From positions 1 to 64,000 of the forward strand of contig CAWGZX010000004.1 in NCBI GenBank assembly GCA_963827135.1: a stretch of 64,000 bases of DNA, in the 5' to 3' direction. Position numbers and translations under genes: made by a program. A model generated the notes under the pieces. The model made no database searches and was not told the origin of the DNA. It saw nothing but the letters and a program-made list of their open reading frames with translations. This DNA is from JAJRAN01 sp963827135 (GTDB lineage Archaea > Thermoplasmatota > Thermoplasmata > Methanomassiliicoccales > UBA472). Below, piece by piece: positions 51,410 to 60,189 of the stretch (its first letter is position 1; the number at the start of each line of letters is the position of its first letter).

Positions 51410-52530
51410 ACGAGGAGATACTCATCGAAGCGCGCGGCCTGAGGAAGTACTTCTACCGCGGCGGGTTCATGAAGAAGGGCAAGACCGCCATCAAGGCCGT
51501 GGACGGCGTCAACCTCTACCTCAAGAAGGGCGAGACCCTGGGCTTGGTGGGTGAGTCCGGTTGTGGCAAGACCACCGCCGGCAGGACCATGGTCATGCTC
51601 ACCCGCCCGACGGCCGGACATATCTACTATCGCATGCCATCAAACGTCCGAGAGCAGATGCTCAAGCTCGAGGAGGAGGAGGCCAAAGAGCTCAGCCGCA
51701 CCGACCCTCAGGGGAAGATGCAGGCGAAACAGATGATGAAGGAGAAGAGGAAGGACGTCTCCCCCATCCCAGAGCTGGAGACAATTCGGCAGAAGTACGC
51801 CTTGGACAAGAAGAGGGACAACGAACTCAGGGTGCTGCGCCGCGACATGCAGGTCGTGTTCCAGGACCCCTACTCCTCGCTCGACCCTCGCATGCTGATC
51901 AAGGACACCGTGGGCGAGCCTCTTTACGTTCACGGATTGGCCATCGGTGATGAGCTCGAGGAGCGCGTGGCCCACCTGCTGACCAAGGTGGGCATGGACG
52001 AGCAGCAGCTGTACCGCTACCCGCACGAGTTCAGCGGGGGGCAGAGGCAACGCATCGGGGTGGCCAGGGCACTCGCCCTGAATCCGAACCTGGTCATGCT
52101 GGACGAGCCGACCTCAGCCCTCGACGTCAGCGTGCAGGCGCAGATCCTGAACATGCTCAACGACCTGCAAAAGGAGTTCGGGCTGACCTACCTGTTCATC
52201 TCCCACGACCTGAGCACCATCCGCTACATGTGCGACCGCGTCGGCGTCATGTACCTGGGCAAGATGGTGGAGAAGGCGCCCAAGGACGAGCTCTTCAACC
52301 GTCCCCTGCACCCTTACACCGAGGCTTTGCTCTCGGTCATACCCATCCCAGACCCGGAGCTCAAGCGACAGCGCATAGTCCTTTCCGGAGACGTGCCCTC
52401 GCCTGCCAGGCCTCCCCCTGGATGCCGCTTCCACACCCGGTGCCGCTATCGGGAGGCCATCTGCGAGCAGCAGGAGCCCCCGTTGGAGGACAAGGGCGGC
52501 GGGCATTTGGTGGCTTGCCACTTCAGGTGA
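51406..52530 (+). CDS. Peptide ABC transporter ATPase, DppF-like, with insertion; start codon unclear
   Basis: Second ATPase, about 374 residues. The family N-terminus (DEEILIEARGLRKYFYRGGF) lies before the first in-frame ATG at 51469; the best-placed start is an ATA at 51406 overlapping the dppD stop (ATAG), behind GGGGGTGGT, unless one base is wrong. Walker A GESGCGKT, Q-loop VVFQDPYSSLDPR, signature FSGGQRQRIG, Walker B VMLDEP and the Cys-containing C-terminal region (CRFHTRCRYREAIC) are all present. Between Walker A and the Q-loop about 45 extra charged residues (LKLEEEEAKELSRTDPQGKM and on) form a shorter version of the DppD insertion. Confidence 0.9.
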   Translation: MDEEILIEARGLRKYFYRGGFMKKGKTAIKAVDGVNLYLKKGETLGLVGESGCGKTTAGRTMVMLTRPTAGHIYYRMPSNVREQMLKLEEEEAKELSRTDPQGKMQAKQMMKEKRKDVSPIPELETIRQKYALDKKRDNELRVLRRDMQVVFQDPYSSLDPRMLIKDTVGEPLYVHGLAIGDELEERVAHLLTKVGMDEQQLYRYPHEFSGGQRQRIGVARALALNPNLVMLDEPTSALDVSVQAQILNMLNDLQKEFGLTYLFISHDLSTIRYMCDRVGVMYLGKMVEKAPKDELFNRPLHPYTEALLSVIPIPDPELKRQRIVLSGDVPSPARPPPGCRFHTRCRYREAICEQQEPPLEDKGGGHLVACHFR

Positions 52531-52538
52531 AGCTGGAT

Positions 52539-52841
52539 ATGGCGCAGAAGAGGAGGCTCGACTCCGAGGCCGAAGCCCTTCCCATGGAGGAGGACTACGA
52601 GGACATCCCGGAGAAGTACCGCGACCGGGGCTGGAAACATTGGCTGCGCCATAGCTATGCCAGATACTGGTACGCGATCATCTGCGTCTTCATTGATGTC
52701 ATGGTGCCGCTCGAGCTCTACCGCAGCATGACCGGCTCATCGCAGGTGGTGGTCCCGGCCTTCGTCCTCTGCGCCTTGGTGGCGCTGCAGGTCGTGATCT
52801 ACATGCGCCTGTGGCCTCGTTCGATCGATGAGGAGGCATAG
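52539..52841 (+). CDS. Small two-helix membrane protein at the end of the peptide transporter operon
   Basis: A 100-residue protein of unknown function with a charged N-terminal half (EAEALPMEEDYEDIPEKYRD) and two membrane helices (YWYAIICVFIDVMVPLEL, VVVPAFVLCALVALQVVIYM). It starts 8 bases after the second ATPase (ATG 52539) or overlaps it at a GTG (52527). Co-transcription suggests a link with the transporter, but I see no family. Confidence 0.5.
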   Translation: MAQKRRLDSEAEALPMEEDYEDIPEKYRDRGWKHWLRHSYARYWYAIICVFIDVMVPLELYRSMTGSSQVVVPAFVLCALVALQVVIYMRLWPRSIDEEA

Positions 52842-52944
52842 ACCCACCTACTCGTTTGGCAAATCTGGCTACCATCTGGGATAGATATTTTATCTAGAAA
52901 GGTCATGCGGGGGTCGTGGGGCTACCGGCTTGACCGTGGTCAGT

Positions 52945-53334
52945 ATGGAGGACGTCGTATTCGCACTTCAGAACACCCTGGGCAAGAAAGGCATGTCCCC
53001 CGAGGACATCGAGAAGCTCGCTGAGTACCTGATGTCGTTTTTCGGCTTCACCGACGAGGTCATCGACAACCGCCTCACCTCCGAGGACAGGGATGTGTTC
53101 TATATGCTAGAGGAGGAGGGCTTCCTCACGACGACCCAGGAAGAGGTGCACCTGAAGAAGGGTAAGCTGTGGCGCATCCATTACTGGATCCTGAAGAAGG
53201 ATCAGATCCTCCGCTTGGCCAGGCGGGAGGAGAAGAAGCAGAAGTCCAAGGACGAGTGCTCTGCCGTCTACGACGACATCTCCGAGGAGGTCTGGACCAA
53301 CCACCGCGAGTGCGACGACAGCGAGACAGATTGA
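52945..53334 (+). CDS. DUF6015-like small protein, paralogue
   Basis: A 129-residue cytoplasmic protein, the same length as its paralogue at 10999-11388. Shared blocks are GFTDEVIDNRLTSEDRDVFY, GKLWRIHYWILKKDQI and YDDISEEVWTNH. The N-terminal helix (EDVVFALQNTLGKKGMSPED) and charged C-terminus are less alike. ATG 52945 is chosen by comparison with the paralogue; GTG 52936 and TTG 52930 are possible. A TATA-like GATATTTTATC at about 52881 fits. Confidence 0.66.
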   Translation: MEDVVFALQNTLGKKGMSPEDIEKLAEYLMSFFGFTDEVIDNRLTSEDRDVFYMLEEEGFLTTTQEEVHLKKGKLWRIHYWILKKDQILRLARREEKKQKSKDECSAVYDDISEEVWTNHRECDDSETD

Positions 53335-53388
53335 TTGCTGGTTGCGAATGATTTAATAGCACAATTCCATTAGACGCACCAGAGCTCA

Positions 53389-54999
53389 ATGGCCGACGTC
53401 TCCCCTTGGATCATCCTCGCCGTCATCATCGCGATATGGGCGATAGTGATCATCGCCCTCAGGAAGGGGAAGTACCTGGCCAATAAGGGGGTCAGTCCTT
53501 ACGGGCCTTTCATCATGTGGAGGACCGAGGGCGGGAAGAAGTTTATCGATTGGCTATCCAAGCCAGCCCGTTTCTGGAAAGCATACGCGGTCGTATGCAT
53601 GGCCGTCTGCCTGATGGTCGCCATATTCATCATGGCCTTGCTGATTTGGGAAGCTACCATAGTCCCGCGCATCCCCGATGACCAGGCACCCACCCCCGAG
53701 ATGATGCTGGGCATCCCCGGTGTCAACCCGGTCATCCCCATCGTCTTCGGCATCATCGGCCTGGTGGTGGCGATCATCGTTCATGAGTTCGCCCACGGCA
53801 TCCTCACGCGAGTGGGGAAGATGAAGATAAAGTCCCTGGGCTTGATCCTCTTAGTTGTGCCTATGGGCGCGTTCGTCGAGCCTGACGAGGAGCAGATCGC
53901 GAGCGCCAGCCGTAAGCGGCGCGCCAGCGTGTACGCGGTCGGACCGGCGACCAACGTGTTCCTGGCCATCCTCTGCGCTCTGCTCTTCTGCGGCGCGTTC
54001 ATGGCCTCTGCCGAGCCGATCTACCAGAACCCGGTGGTCACGAGCGAGGGGAAGGACAGCCCCGCATACTATGCAGGCATGGGATATGGCATGCAGATCA
54101 TGGAGATCGGCGGCATGCCCATCGAGACCACCACCGACTTCAACTCCTTGTCATTCGAGCCAGGTACCAACGTCACCGTCTCATACTTCTTCAACGGCCA
54201 AATGGAGGAGGCGCAGGTCACCGCCGGGGTGACCCTCGTGGACGTTTCCCATGGCTTGGCCGCGGACGAGGCCGGCCTGAAGACCGGGATGATATTGGCG
54301 ATGCTCAACGGCACCACCATCCACAATCAACCGGAACTGCAGGCGGTGCTGAACCATACCCAGCCCTACGCCACGGTTAGCGTCGAGGCGTTGGAGTACG
54401 ATGATGGGGCCGATGCCTTCGTGGTCGCGCCCATCGATACCGTGACCTTGTCCAGCCGCAAGGACTACTACATGCAAATCGACCCCGGCCTGGTCAACGA
54501 GAGCTTCGTCGATTATGGATTCCTCGGCGTGAACACGGCCTATATGGGGTTGTTGGTGACGTCGCCCGAGTCCATCCTGCAGCGCCTGGCCCATCCGTTC
54601 GCCTATGCGGACGACCCGGGGTCGTTCCTCGGCTCCGCCCTGCTGTTCGTCGCGCTGCCGTTCCAAGGGCTCGCCCCCATTGAGTCCCCGATGACCGATT
54701 TGTTCGTGCCTACGGGCGCGATGGCCGCCTTGCCCACCGGTATCTTCTGGTTCCTGGCCAACTGTTTGTATTGGATATTCTGGATCAACCTTATGGTGGG
54801 CATGACCAACGTCCTCCCCGCGGTGCCACTGGACGGAGGGTTCCTCTTCCGCGACGGCCTCGACGCCATCATCCAGAGGTTCAGGAAGGGCGCGTCCGAG
54901 AAGGAGAGGGCGAAGTACGTGGCCGCCATCACCTACACCTTGGCCATCTTCGTGTTCATGCTCATAATCTGGCAGATGGTCGGGCCCAGACTGCTATGA
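53389..54999 (+). CDS. Site-2-type membrane metalloprotease (M50) with PDZ-like domain
   Basis: Intramembrane protease of 536 residues, probably cleaving a membrane-bound regulator or signal-peptide remnants. An N-terminal helix and two further helices precede IVGLVVAIIVHEFAHGILTR-like sequence with the zinc motif HEFAH. The second catalytic part is NLMVGMTNVLPAVPLDGGFL, with the metal-binding Asp. Between them is a long outer region with a PDZ-like stretch (LAADEAGLKTGMILAMLNGT). All catalytic residues are present. It stands alone 54 bases after the DUF6015-like gene. Confidence 0.9.
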   Translation: MADVSPWIILAVIIAIWAIVIIALRKGKYLANKGVSPYGPFIMWRTEGGKKFIDWLSKPARFWKAYAVVCMAVCLMVAIFIMALLIWEATIVPRIPDDQAPTPEMMLGIPGVNPVIPIVFGIIGLVVAIIVHEFAHGILTRVGKMKIKSLGLILLVVPMGAFVEPDEEQIASASRKRRASVYAVGPATNVFLAILCALLFCGAFMASAEPIYQNPVVTSEGKDSPAYYAGMGYGMQIMEIGGMPIETTTDFNSLSFEPGTNVTVSYFFNGQMEEAQVTAGVTLVDVSHGLAADEAGLKTGMILAMLNGTTIHNQPELQAVLNHTQPYATVSVEALEYDDGADAFVVAPIDTVTLSSRKDYYMQIDPGLVNESFVDYGFLGVNTAYMGLLVTSPESILQRLAHPFAYADDPGSFLGSALLFVALPFQGLAPIESPMTDLFVPTGAMAALPTGIFWFLANCLYWIFWINLMVGMTNVLPAVPLDGGFLFRDGLDAIIQRFRKGASEKERAKYVAAITYTLAIFVFMLIIWQMVGPRLL

Positions 55000-55075
55000 A
55001 GGTAAGGCAGCCGATGGCCTTCCCACATGGAAAATTTAAAATATCGTGGACTTAGAGGCATCTGCCGGTGAATCC

Positions 55076-55792
55076 ATGAGCGAAGTAGTCGCGGTCAATG
55101 GCAGCCCCGACAAGGATAAAGGGAATACAGCCAGATTGCTTGGAAGCCTTCTTGAAGGGATGCGGGAGGCAGGCGCGAGCACCAAGGTCCTTTACGTCAG
55201 CGAGATCAAGCCCAATCCCTGCCTCGGCGACATGCATTGCTGGTACAGAAAGCCGGGCCAATGCCATCAGAGGGACGGGATGCAGGACGTATATCCCGTG
55301 CTCAAAGAGGCCGACATTATCGTATTGGCCACTCCAGTCTACATACCATTACCAGGCGAAATGCAGAACTTCATCAACAGGATGTGCCCCCTCTTCCGCC
55401 CCCATTTAAGCTTCGAGAATGGCAGGACCAGGGCACAGGCACGGGAAGGGGTGAGGGTGAAAGGCATGGCGCTTGTCGCCACTGGTGCATGGTGGGAGCT
55501 GGAGAACCTTGGGATATTGGAGCACATCGTAGAGGAGATCGCCATGAAGATGGGGGTGACTTATTTGGGAGGCGTCCTGAGGCCGCACGCCTATGTCATG
55601 GACGGCGATCAGGTCAAGGCCGAGGCGATACGGCAGGCCGCGAGGCAGGCTGGCCATCAGCTGATCCGGGACGGTGAGTTCTCCAAGGAGCTGTTGCAGC
55701 GCATCTCCATGCCGCTCGTGAGCGAGGAGGACCTAAGGGCGTATTGGAACGATTTGGAGAGGAAGACCAACTCCGAACAAGAAGGTTCGTGA
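55076..55792 (+). CDS. NADPH-dependent FMN reductase / flavodoxin-fold protein with Cys motif
   Basis: A 238-residue flavoprotein. The FMN loop is VVAVNGSPDKDKGNTARLLG, followed by a compact cysteine group (CLGDMHCWYRKPGQCHQRDG) at about residues 43-62 that resembles the iron-sulfur flavoprotein type, then ADIIVLATPVYIPLPGEMQN and a longer C-terminal helical part. It may use a flavin and possibly an Fe-S cluster to pass electrons. ATG 55076 gives the family N-terminus; a TATA-like AAATTTAAAATA lies at about 55031-55043. Confidence 0.78.
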   Translation: MSEVVAVNGSPDKDKGNTARLLGSLLEGMREAGASTKVLYVSEIKPNPCLGDMHCWYRKPGQCHQRDGMQDVYPVLKEADIIVLATPVYIPLPGEMQNFINRMCPLFRPHLSFENGRTRAQAREGVRVKGMALVATGAWWELENLGILEHIVEEIAMKMGVTYLGGVLRPHAYVMDGDQVKAEAIRQAARQAGHQLIRDGEFSKELLQRISMPLVSEEDLRAYWNDLERKTNSEQEGS

Positions 55793-55807
55793 CCGCTGGA
55801 AAGAGCC

Positions 55808-56056
55808 TTATCCTGGAGCGTCGGTGTTGCAACTCGGGCAGAGGTCAGGGTCGATAGCGCACATGTTATGATGGACCTCAAAGATCTCCCCACAGCCAGC
55901 ACAGCGCTTGAACACCAGGAAGATGGCGCGGTACTCGTCGCACTCGAACACCCTCTGCCCCTGTTGCCTGATGCAGACGTCGGCCACGCAGCTGTCGCAA
56001 AGGGACCTGCGGCTGACGTTCAGGAGCAGATGCTTGCCCACCTTCACCCTGGTCAA
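55808..56056 (-). CDS. Small Cys-rich protein, unknown
   Basis: An ~82-residue protein with three cysteine pairs: CDSCVADVC, CAGCGEIFEV and CPSCNTD at the end. At least one zinc ribbon is likely. The open frame has no ATG; TTG 56056 (with GGTGG upstream) or GTG 56047 could start it. A TATA-like TTTTAATAG on the minus strand at about 56106-56114 fits. No family is recognised. It converges on the flavoprotein gene. Confidence 0.45.
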   Translation of the reverse strand: MTRVKVGKHLLLNVSRRSLCDSCVADVCIRQQGQRVFECDEYRAIFLVFKRCAGCGEIFEVHHNMCAIDPDLCPSCNTDAPG

Positions 56057-56210
56057 CCGTCCACCGTCCTTGCTAGCATGCTACTCCTTATCATTCCTGT
56101 CTATTGCTATTAAAACGTTACCCGACGAGCTTCGTTTATCGGATTGCGAATGATATTGAGAATGAGAAAAGGAAGAGGTAAAAGGTTTCCTAGCGGTCCG
56201 GTCCGAGGCA

Positions 56211-58338
56211 TCAGATCTGGTTCCTCACCCGGTCCTTCAGCTCGCCCATCTTGCCCTTGTTCCAGCTGTTGGCCTTGGAGAAGAAGCCGGTGACCCGGGT
56301 GATGCCCTCGATGTTGGGCGAGGCGCATTTCGGGCATGCGGGATGTAGGCCGCGGACGGTCTTGCCGCAATCGAGGCAGGAGGTGAATTCCGGGCTGAAG
56401 GCGATCTGGGCGTTCTGCGTTTCCTCGAAGGTCTTGCGCACGAAGGCCGCGATGCTCTCCGGGGCCGGCTTGTGCTCTCCGAGCCAGACATGGGTCAGCG
56501 CTCCCGGCGTCGATGAGCGGGTGGAACACGCCCTCCATCTTGGTTCTCTCTATGGCGCTTATCGGCGCTCCACGTTGAGGTACGTCGAGTTGGTGTAGTA
56601 GAACTCGCCGTTGTTGCGGTTGCCGCGGATGACGGTCGGCGCCTGCAGGGGGAAGTACTTGGCGTCCAGCTTGGCGAAGCGGTAGGCCGTGGACTCGGCC
56701 GGGGTCTGCTCCAGCGGCATGCGGATGCCGTACTGCTCTGGCCAGGAGATTCCGCCTCCTTCTTCATCTCGGCGATGACCTTGAGGCCGAATTTCATGGC
56801 ATCCTTGGACTCGTGCATCTGCTTGCCGGAATGGTACTGCACCATCTCGTTCAGGCCGAGCATGCCGATCAGGAACGAGGCTTTGTGCAGGCGGTAGTAG
56901 GGCTCGCCGTCCAGCTCCATCGTTAGCAGGGTCAGCGGCCCGTTTTGCCCATGGCCAGCAGCTTGGAGATGAACTCCTTCTTCTGCATATGGGCCTTGCG
57001 CCACCGATGTCGCATCCTCTCCTTCATTATGTTGATGAGGCGGGCGTCGTCGCTGGTGGCCTCGAAGGCGATCCTGCGGCAGGTTGATGGTGACGTTCTG
57101 CAGGGCCGAGTAGCGCATCTTCCAGGGCGTCTTGGCATCTTCGAGATCTTCTGTCGTCTAGCTTGAAGGTGAGCCGGCAGCACTCGCGAGATCTTGGCGG
57201 TCGTTGCCCCGGTCGAAGACGAAGTAGGTGTTGCCCTTGTCCGCCGCCACCGTGCAGATCTTGTCGAGGAAATCCTCGTGGCCCTCAGTCTTGAAGAACT
57301 TCTCGCGTGATGTGGACGTTGGGCTTGGGGAAGAAGAAGGCCTGCCCATGGCGTCGCCCTCCATGTAGACCTCGAAGAGGGCGGAGACGAAGCTCTGCGT
57401 CTCCTTCTGGTAGTCCTCGTACTTCTTGCCGGTGTACCTGCCGCCCGGGCCGATGGCCGGGCACTCCCCGAAATGTCCGGGGACCTCCCAGTAGAGGTTG
57501 AGGTCGGTGAAGATCGACCTGACCGCCCCGGGCCACGGCCTGCTGGGTGAACTCGAAGATGAGCATCTGGGCCAGCTGCTTGATGCGCTCGGTCGTCCAG
57601 ACCGACCAGGAAGGGCGCGAAGAACATGTTGACGGCGTCCCAGCCGATGGCGCCCGCGAAATGGCCCTGCAGGGCTGCCGAGAACTTGACCATGTGGCCG
57701 ATGAGCACCTCGGGGTGCTTGGCGGGCTTGGCGATGGAGATGGCGTTGGGCAGGTTCAGACCGAACTTCTTGACATACTCGATCGATTGCCCGGAGCAGT
57801 ACGGCCGGTCGATGAATCCCAGGTCGTGCAGGTGGATGTCGCCCCGCATGTGCGAGTCCGCGAGGTCGTGCCCGAACACCTCGAGCAGCGCGAACTCCTT
57901 CTTGATCCTCTCGGCGAGCGTGAGATTGGTCGCTTCCGGCCCGTGAGGGACGTTAGCGTTCTCCTTGTTGGGGTTCATGATGATCTGTCGAGCATCATAT
58001 AAGGGGACGCCGAGGCGGGTGTGCTGCCTGCGTATCTTAGCTAGGCCGTACTCCACGAGCTTGGCGTTAGTTAGCTCTCGGATTAAGGGGGCGGTCACGA
58101 AATCTAACTCTAAGGATGCGATGAGCTTTTCCACCTCACGGGCGACTATAGCCGCTGCATCCTCGCTGATCGTGGTCTCCCTCATCAGGGCGTCGTATAT
58201 TCGGTTCCTATCCCATTTCTTGATCTCTTCGTCCGATGTCCGAACGAACAGAGAGAGCTCTGTCGACTCTTTCTCGTCGGACCAAATGATGCCCGGTTCG
58301 TTCATCCGGGAATCCGTCGAAGACTCCGTCATTTTCAT
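56211..58338 (-). pseudogene. nrdD: Anaerobic ribonucleoside-triphosphate reductase, heavily frameshifted
   Basis: Oxygen-sensitive enzyme that makes deoxyribonucleotides with a glycyl radical. The first ~245 residues are intact: an ATP-cone region (DRNRIYDALMRETTISEDAA), then ADSHMRGDIHLHDLGFIDRP and GHFAGAIGWDAVNMFFAPFL. From about 57600 to 56500 the frame changes at least 12 times, yet pieces in all three frames read as NrdD: QMLIFEFTQQAVARGG, SIFTDLNLYWEVPGHFGE, PKPNVHITRE, KFFKTEGHEDFLDKI, LTLLTMELDGEPYYRL, IRGNRNNGEFYYTNSTYL. The end is intact: CLDCG and CPKCASPN bind zinc and RVTGFFS holds the radical glycine. Indels about every 90 bases without residue decay point to sequence error. 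Confidence 0.9.
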
Positions 58339-58471
58339 ATTATCACCTTTAATTAAAGCGGGTCCTGAAATTGAGAAGGGTTAATTGTAGTATTCCCCAT
58401 CCCTTATCGATACAATTTGCAGGCAAACTCTTGGATAGAGCGGGAGAGATAAACTATTTTTTGGACAATGA

Positions 58472-58544
58472 ATTGTTAACAATATTACCGGTGTTAAGTG
58501 GTTAACAAACCTTTAATATTTACCATATCTGTTACCATATCTGT
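58472..58544. promoter_or_regulatory. Candidate operators between nrdD and the winged-helix regulator
   Basis: ATTGTTAACAAT (58472-58483) is a perfect 12-base palindrome. TGTTAA-GTGG-TTAACA (58492-58507) is a second inverted repeat with the same TTAAC half. TTACCATATCTG is repeated in tandem with a 12-base period at 58520-58544, next to the expected start of transcription of the regulator. Binding by the adjacent regulator is inferred. Confidence 0.55.
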
Positions 58545-58550
58545 GAGCAG

Positions 58551-59132
58551 ATGTTTCATCCAGACCGAGATTTAAGGCTCATTATCCTGGAAGTCCTCAA
58601 AGAGGACGGAATGTCGATAAGCGCCATCTCAAGGGAGCTGGAGACGAGAGGTTACGACCAGCACAGACTGATCCTTACTGGATATCTACGGGCGATGACC
58701 GACCTTAACGTACTTAAGGAGAAGGAGGTGCCGCCCGCCAAAATATATATCGTCGCCAAAGCGCGAGAGCAGAACGTATACGAAACCGTCGGAGAGAAGG
58801 TCAGGCTTCTTTACGGAGAGGGAGAAAAGTCGGACAAATTGATCTTAGTTGTATTGAGCAAATTGCTGCATCGGGCAGTATTCTCTGACGAGCTCTCCAA
58901 GGCGGGTGTGAGGACGCTTCCCGGGCACGAAGCCTCCAAGGAGGAGAGGCAGGAGGCAAAGCAGGCTTTGATAAAGTCCGGCTTCAAGGTCCCGGATAGC
59001 TTGAAGGCGTACACCATCGAGGCGCCCGAGTGCGTAGGAGATTATTCTGAGGTGTTGACGCGCCTGCTTGCCGACCTGTACAATATAAACTACCTTATCA
59101 AGGAGACGAAACAGACAAGGTTGACCTTCTGA
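58551..59132 (+). CDS. Winged-helix regulator, likely controlling nrdD
   Basis: A 193-residue protein with an N-terminal winged helix (LRLIILEVLKEDGMSISAIS, RELETRGYDQHRLILTGYLR, MTDLNVLKEKEVPPAKIYIV). The rest is helical and may form a ligand or dimer domain (LVVLSKLLHRAVFSDELSKA); I see no Cys4 zinc finger, so it is not NrdR. It is divergent from nrdD, and the shared 212-base region holds two palindromes and a tandem repeat, which suggests it controls nrdD and itself. The family is otherwise unknown to me. Confidence 0.68.
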   Translation: MFHPDRDLRLIILEVLKEDGMSISAISRELETRGYDQHRLILTGYLRAMTDLNVLKEKEVPPAKIYIVAKAREQNVYETVGEKVRLLYGEGEKSDKLILVVLSKLLHRAVFSDELSKAGVRTLPGHEASKEERQEAKQALIKSGFKVPDSLKAYTIEAPECVGDYSEVLTRLLADLYNINYLIKETKQTRLTF

Positions 59133-59178
59133 GGGCGCCTCAATTAACCTTTTATTGAAAGAAATATTACTGAGGGAC

Positions 59179-60183
59179 ATGAACCTAGGGGAGCTGGCAG
59201 AGGACCTGAGGTCATATCCAGGGATTACTAGGAAGAAGACCATATCCGAGGTGCTCAACTTCTTCCCTCAGACCTCTCAGGGGAAAGTGCTCGCCGCCTA
59301 TGGGGAGGACGCAGCAGTGCTGGACTATGGCGACTCCGTGCTCCTCCTGGCGGCCGATGGCATCATGGAGACTCTGCTGAGGGCCAATCCTTGGTTCGCT
59401 GGCTACTATTCGATATTGGTTAACATCAACGACATCTCCGCCATGGGGGGCATCCCTCTCGCCTTGGTGGACATCATATCTATGAAGGACGAGAAGGTAT
59501 GCGCCCAGGTAATGCGGGGGATGGAATGCGCCGTCACCAAGTTCGGTGTGCCAGTGGTCGGAGGGCACACCCATCCCGACTGCAACTACAACGCGGTCGA
59601 CGTCGCCATCCTCGGGACGGCCAAGAAGGACGCGGTGATCTACAGCCATACGGCACAGGTGGGCGACGACATAATCTTCGTCATGGACCTCGACGGCTTC
59701 TACCCGGAGAAGCTAGGCTTCGCCTGGGACACAACCAGCAAGAAAGGGCCCGAAGAAGTCCAGAGGCAGATGCTGATCATGAACGAGGTTGGCTCCAAGC
59801 ATTGGGTGCGCTCGGGCAAGGACATGAGCAACCCCGGGTCGGTGGGAACGCTTGGAATGCTCCTCGAGACCTCCGGCAAAGGAGGCAGGGTGGACCTGGA
59901 CAAGGTCCCCCGCCCTAAGGGCGTGGACTTCGCCCAATGGCTCAAGTCCTACCAGGGATGCGGCTTCGTGCTCACCGTGGCGCCGAAGAACTCCAAAAAG
60001 GTCCTTGAGGCGTTTCGCAAGGAGGGCGTGGAAGGGTCCATCGTAGGCAAGGTGGACGCGACCTCGAAGCTGATTCTAAGTCAGGGAGAGGAGGATCTGG
60101 TGCTATTCGACTTCAAGAAAGAGATCATCACCGGATGCAACCCCTCCAGGCTTCCCGAGGGACGCGCCCGCCTCAGGGAATGA
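59179..60183 (+). CDS. AIR-synthase-related protein (resembles methanogenesis marker 2)
   Basis: A 334-residue member of the PurM/SelD/HypE ATP-binding superfamily. It contains AAYGEDAAVLDYGDSVLLLA (metal and ATP loop), NINDISAMGGIPLALVDIIS, GVPVVGGHTHPDCNYNAVDV, GDDIIFVMDLDGF and WDTTSKKGPEEVQRQMLIMN. The order and length fit the methanogenesis marker 2 group rather than PurM itself, from memory. The reaction is unknown; relatives activate substrates with ATP. ATG 59179 is chosen because a TATA-like CTTTTATTG at 59145-59153 leaves little room for the TTG at 59155. Confidence 0.72.
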   Translation: MNLGELAEDLRSYPGITRKKTISEVLNFFPQTSQGKVLAAYGEDAAVLDYGDSVLLLAADGIMETLLRANPWFAGYYSILVNINDISAMGGIPLALVDIISMKDEKVCAQVMRGMECAVTKFGVPVVGGHTHPDCNYNAVDVAILGTAKKDAVIYSHTAQVGDDIIFVMDLDGFYPEKLGFAWDTTSKKGPEEVQRQMLIMNEVGSKHWVRSGKDMSNPGSVGTLGMLLETSGKGGRVDLDKVPRPKGVDFAQWLKSYQGCGFVLTVAPKNSKKVLEAFRKEGVEGSIVGKVDATSKLILSQGEEDLVLFDFKKEIITGCNPSRLPEGRARLRE

Positions 60184-60189
60184 GTGCGA

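Noticed and set aside
56211..58338. True split genes or programmed frameshifting in nrdD
   Set aside because: At least twelve shifts at unrelated sequences cannot be programmed; they look like consensus errors.
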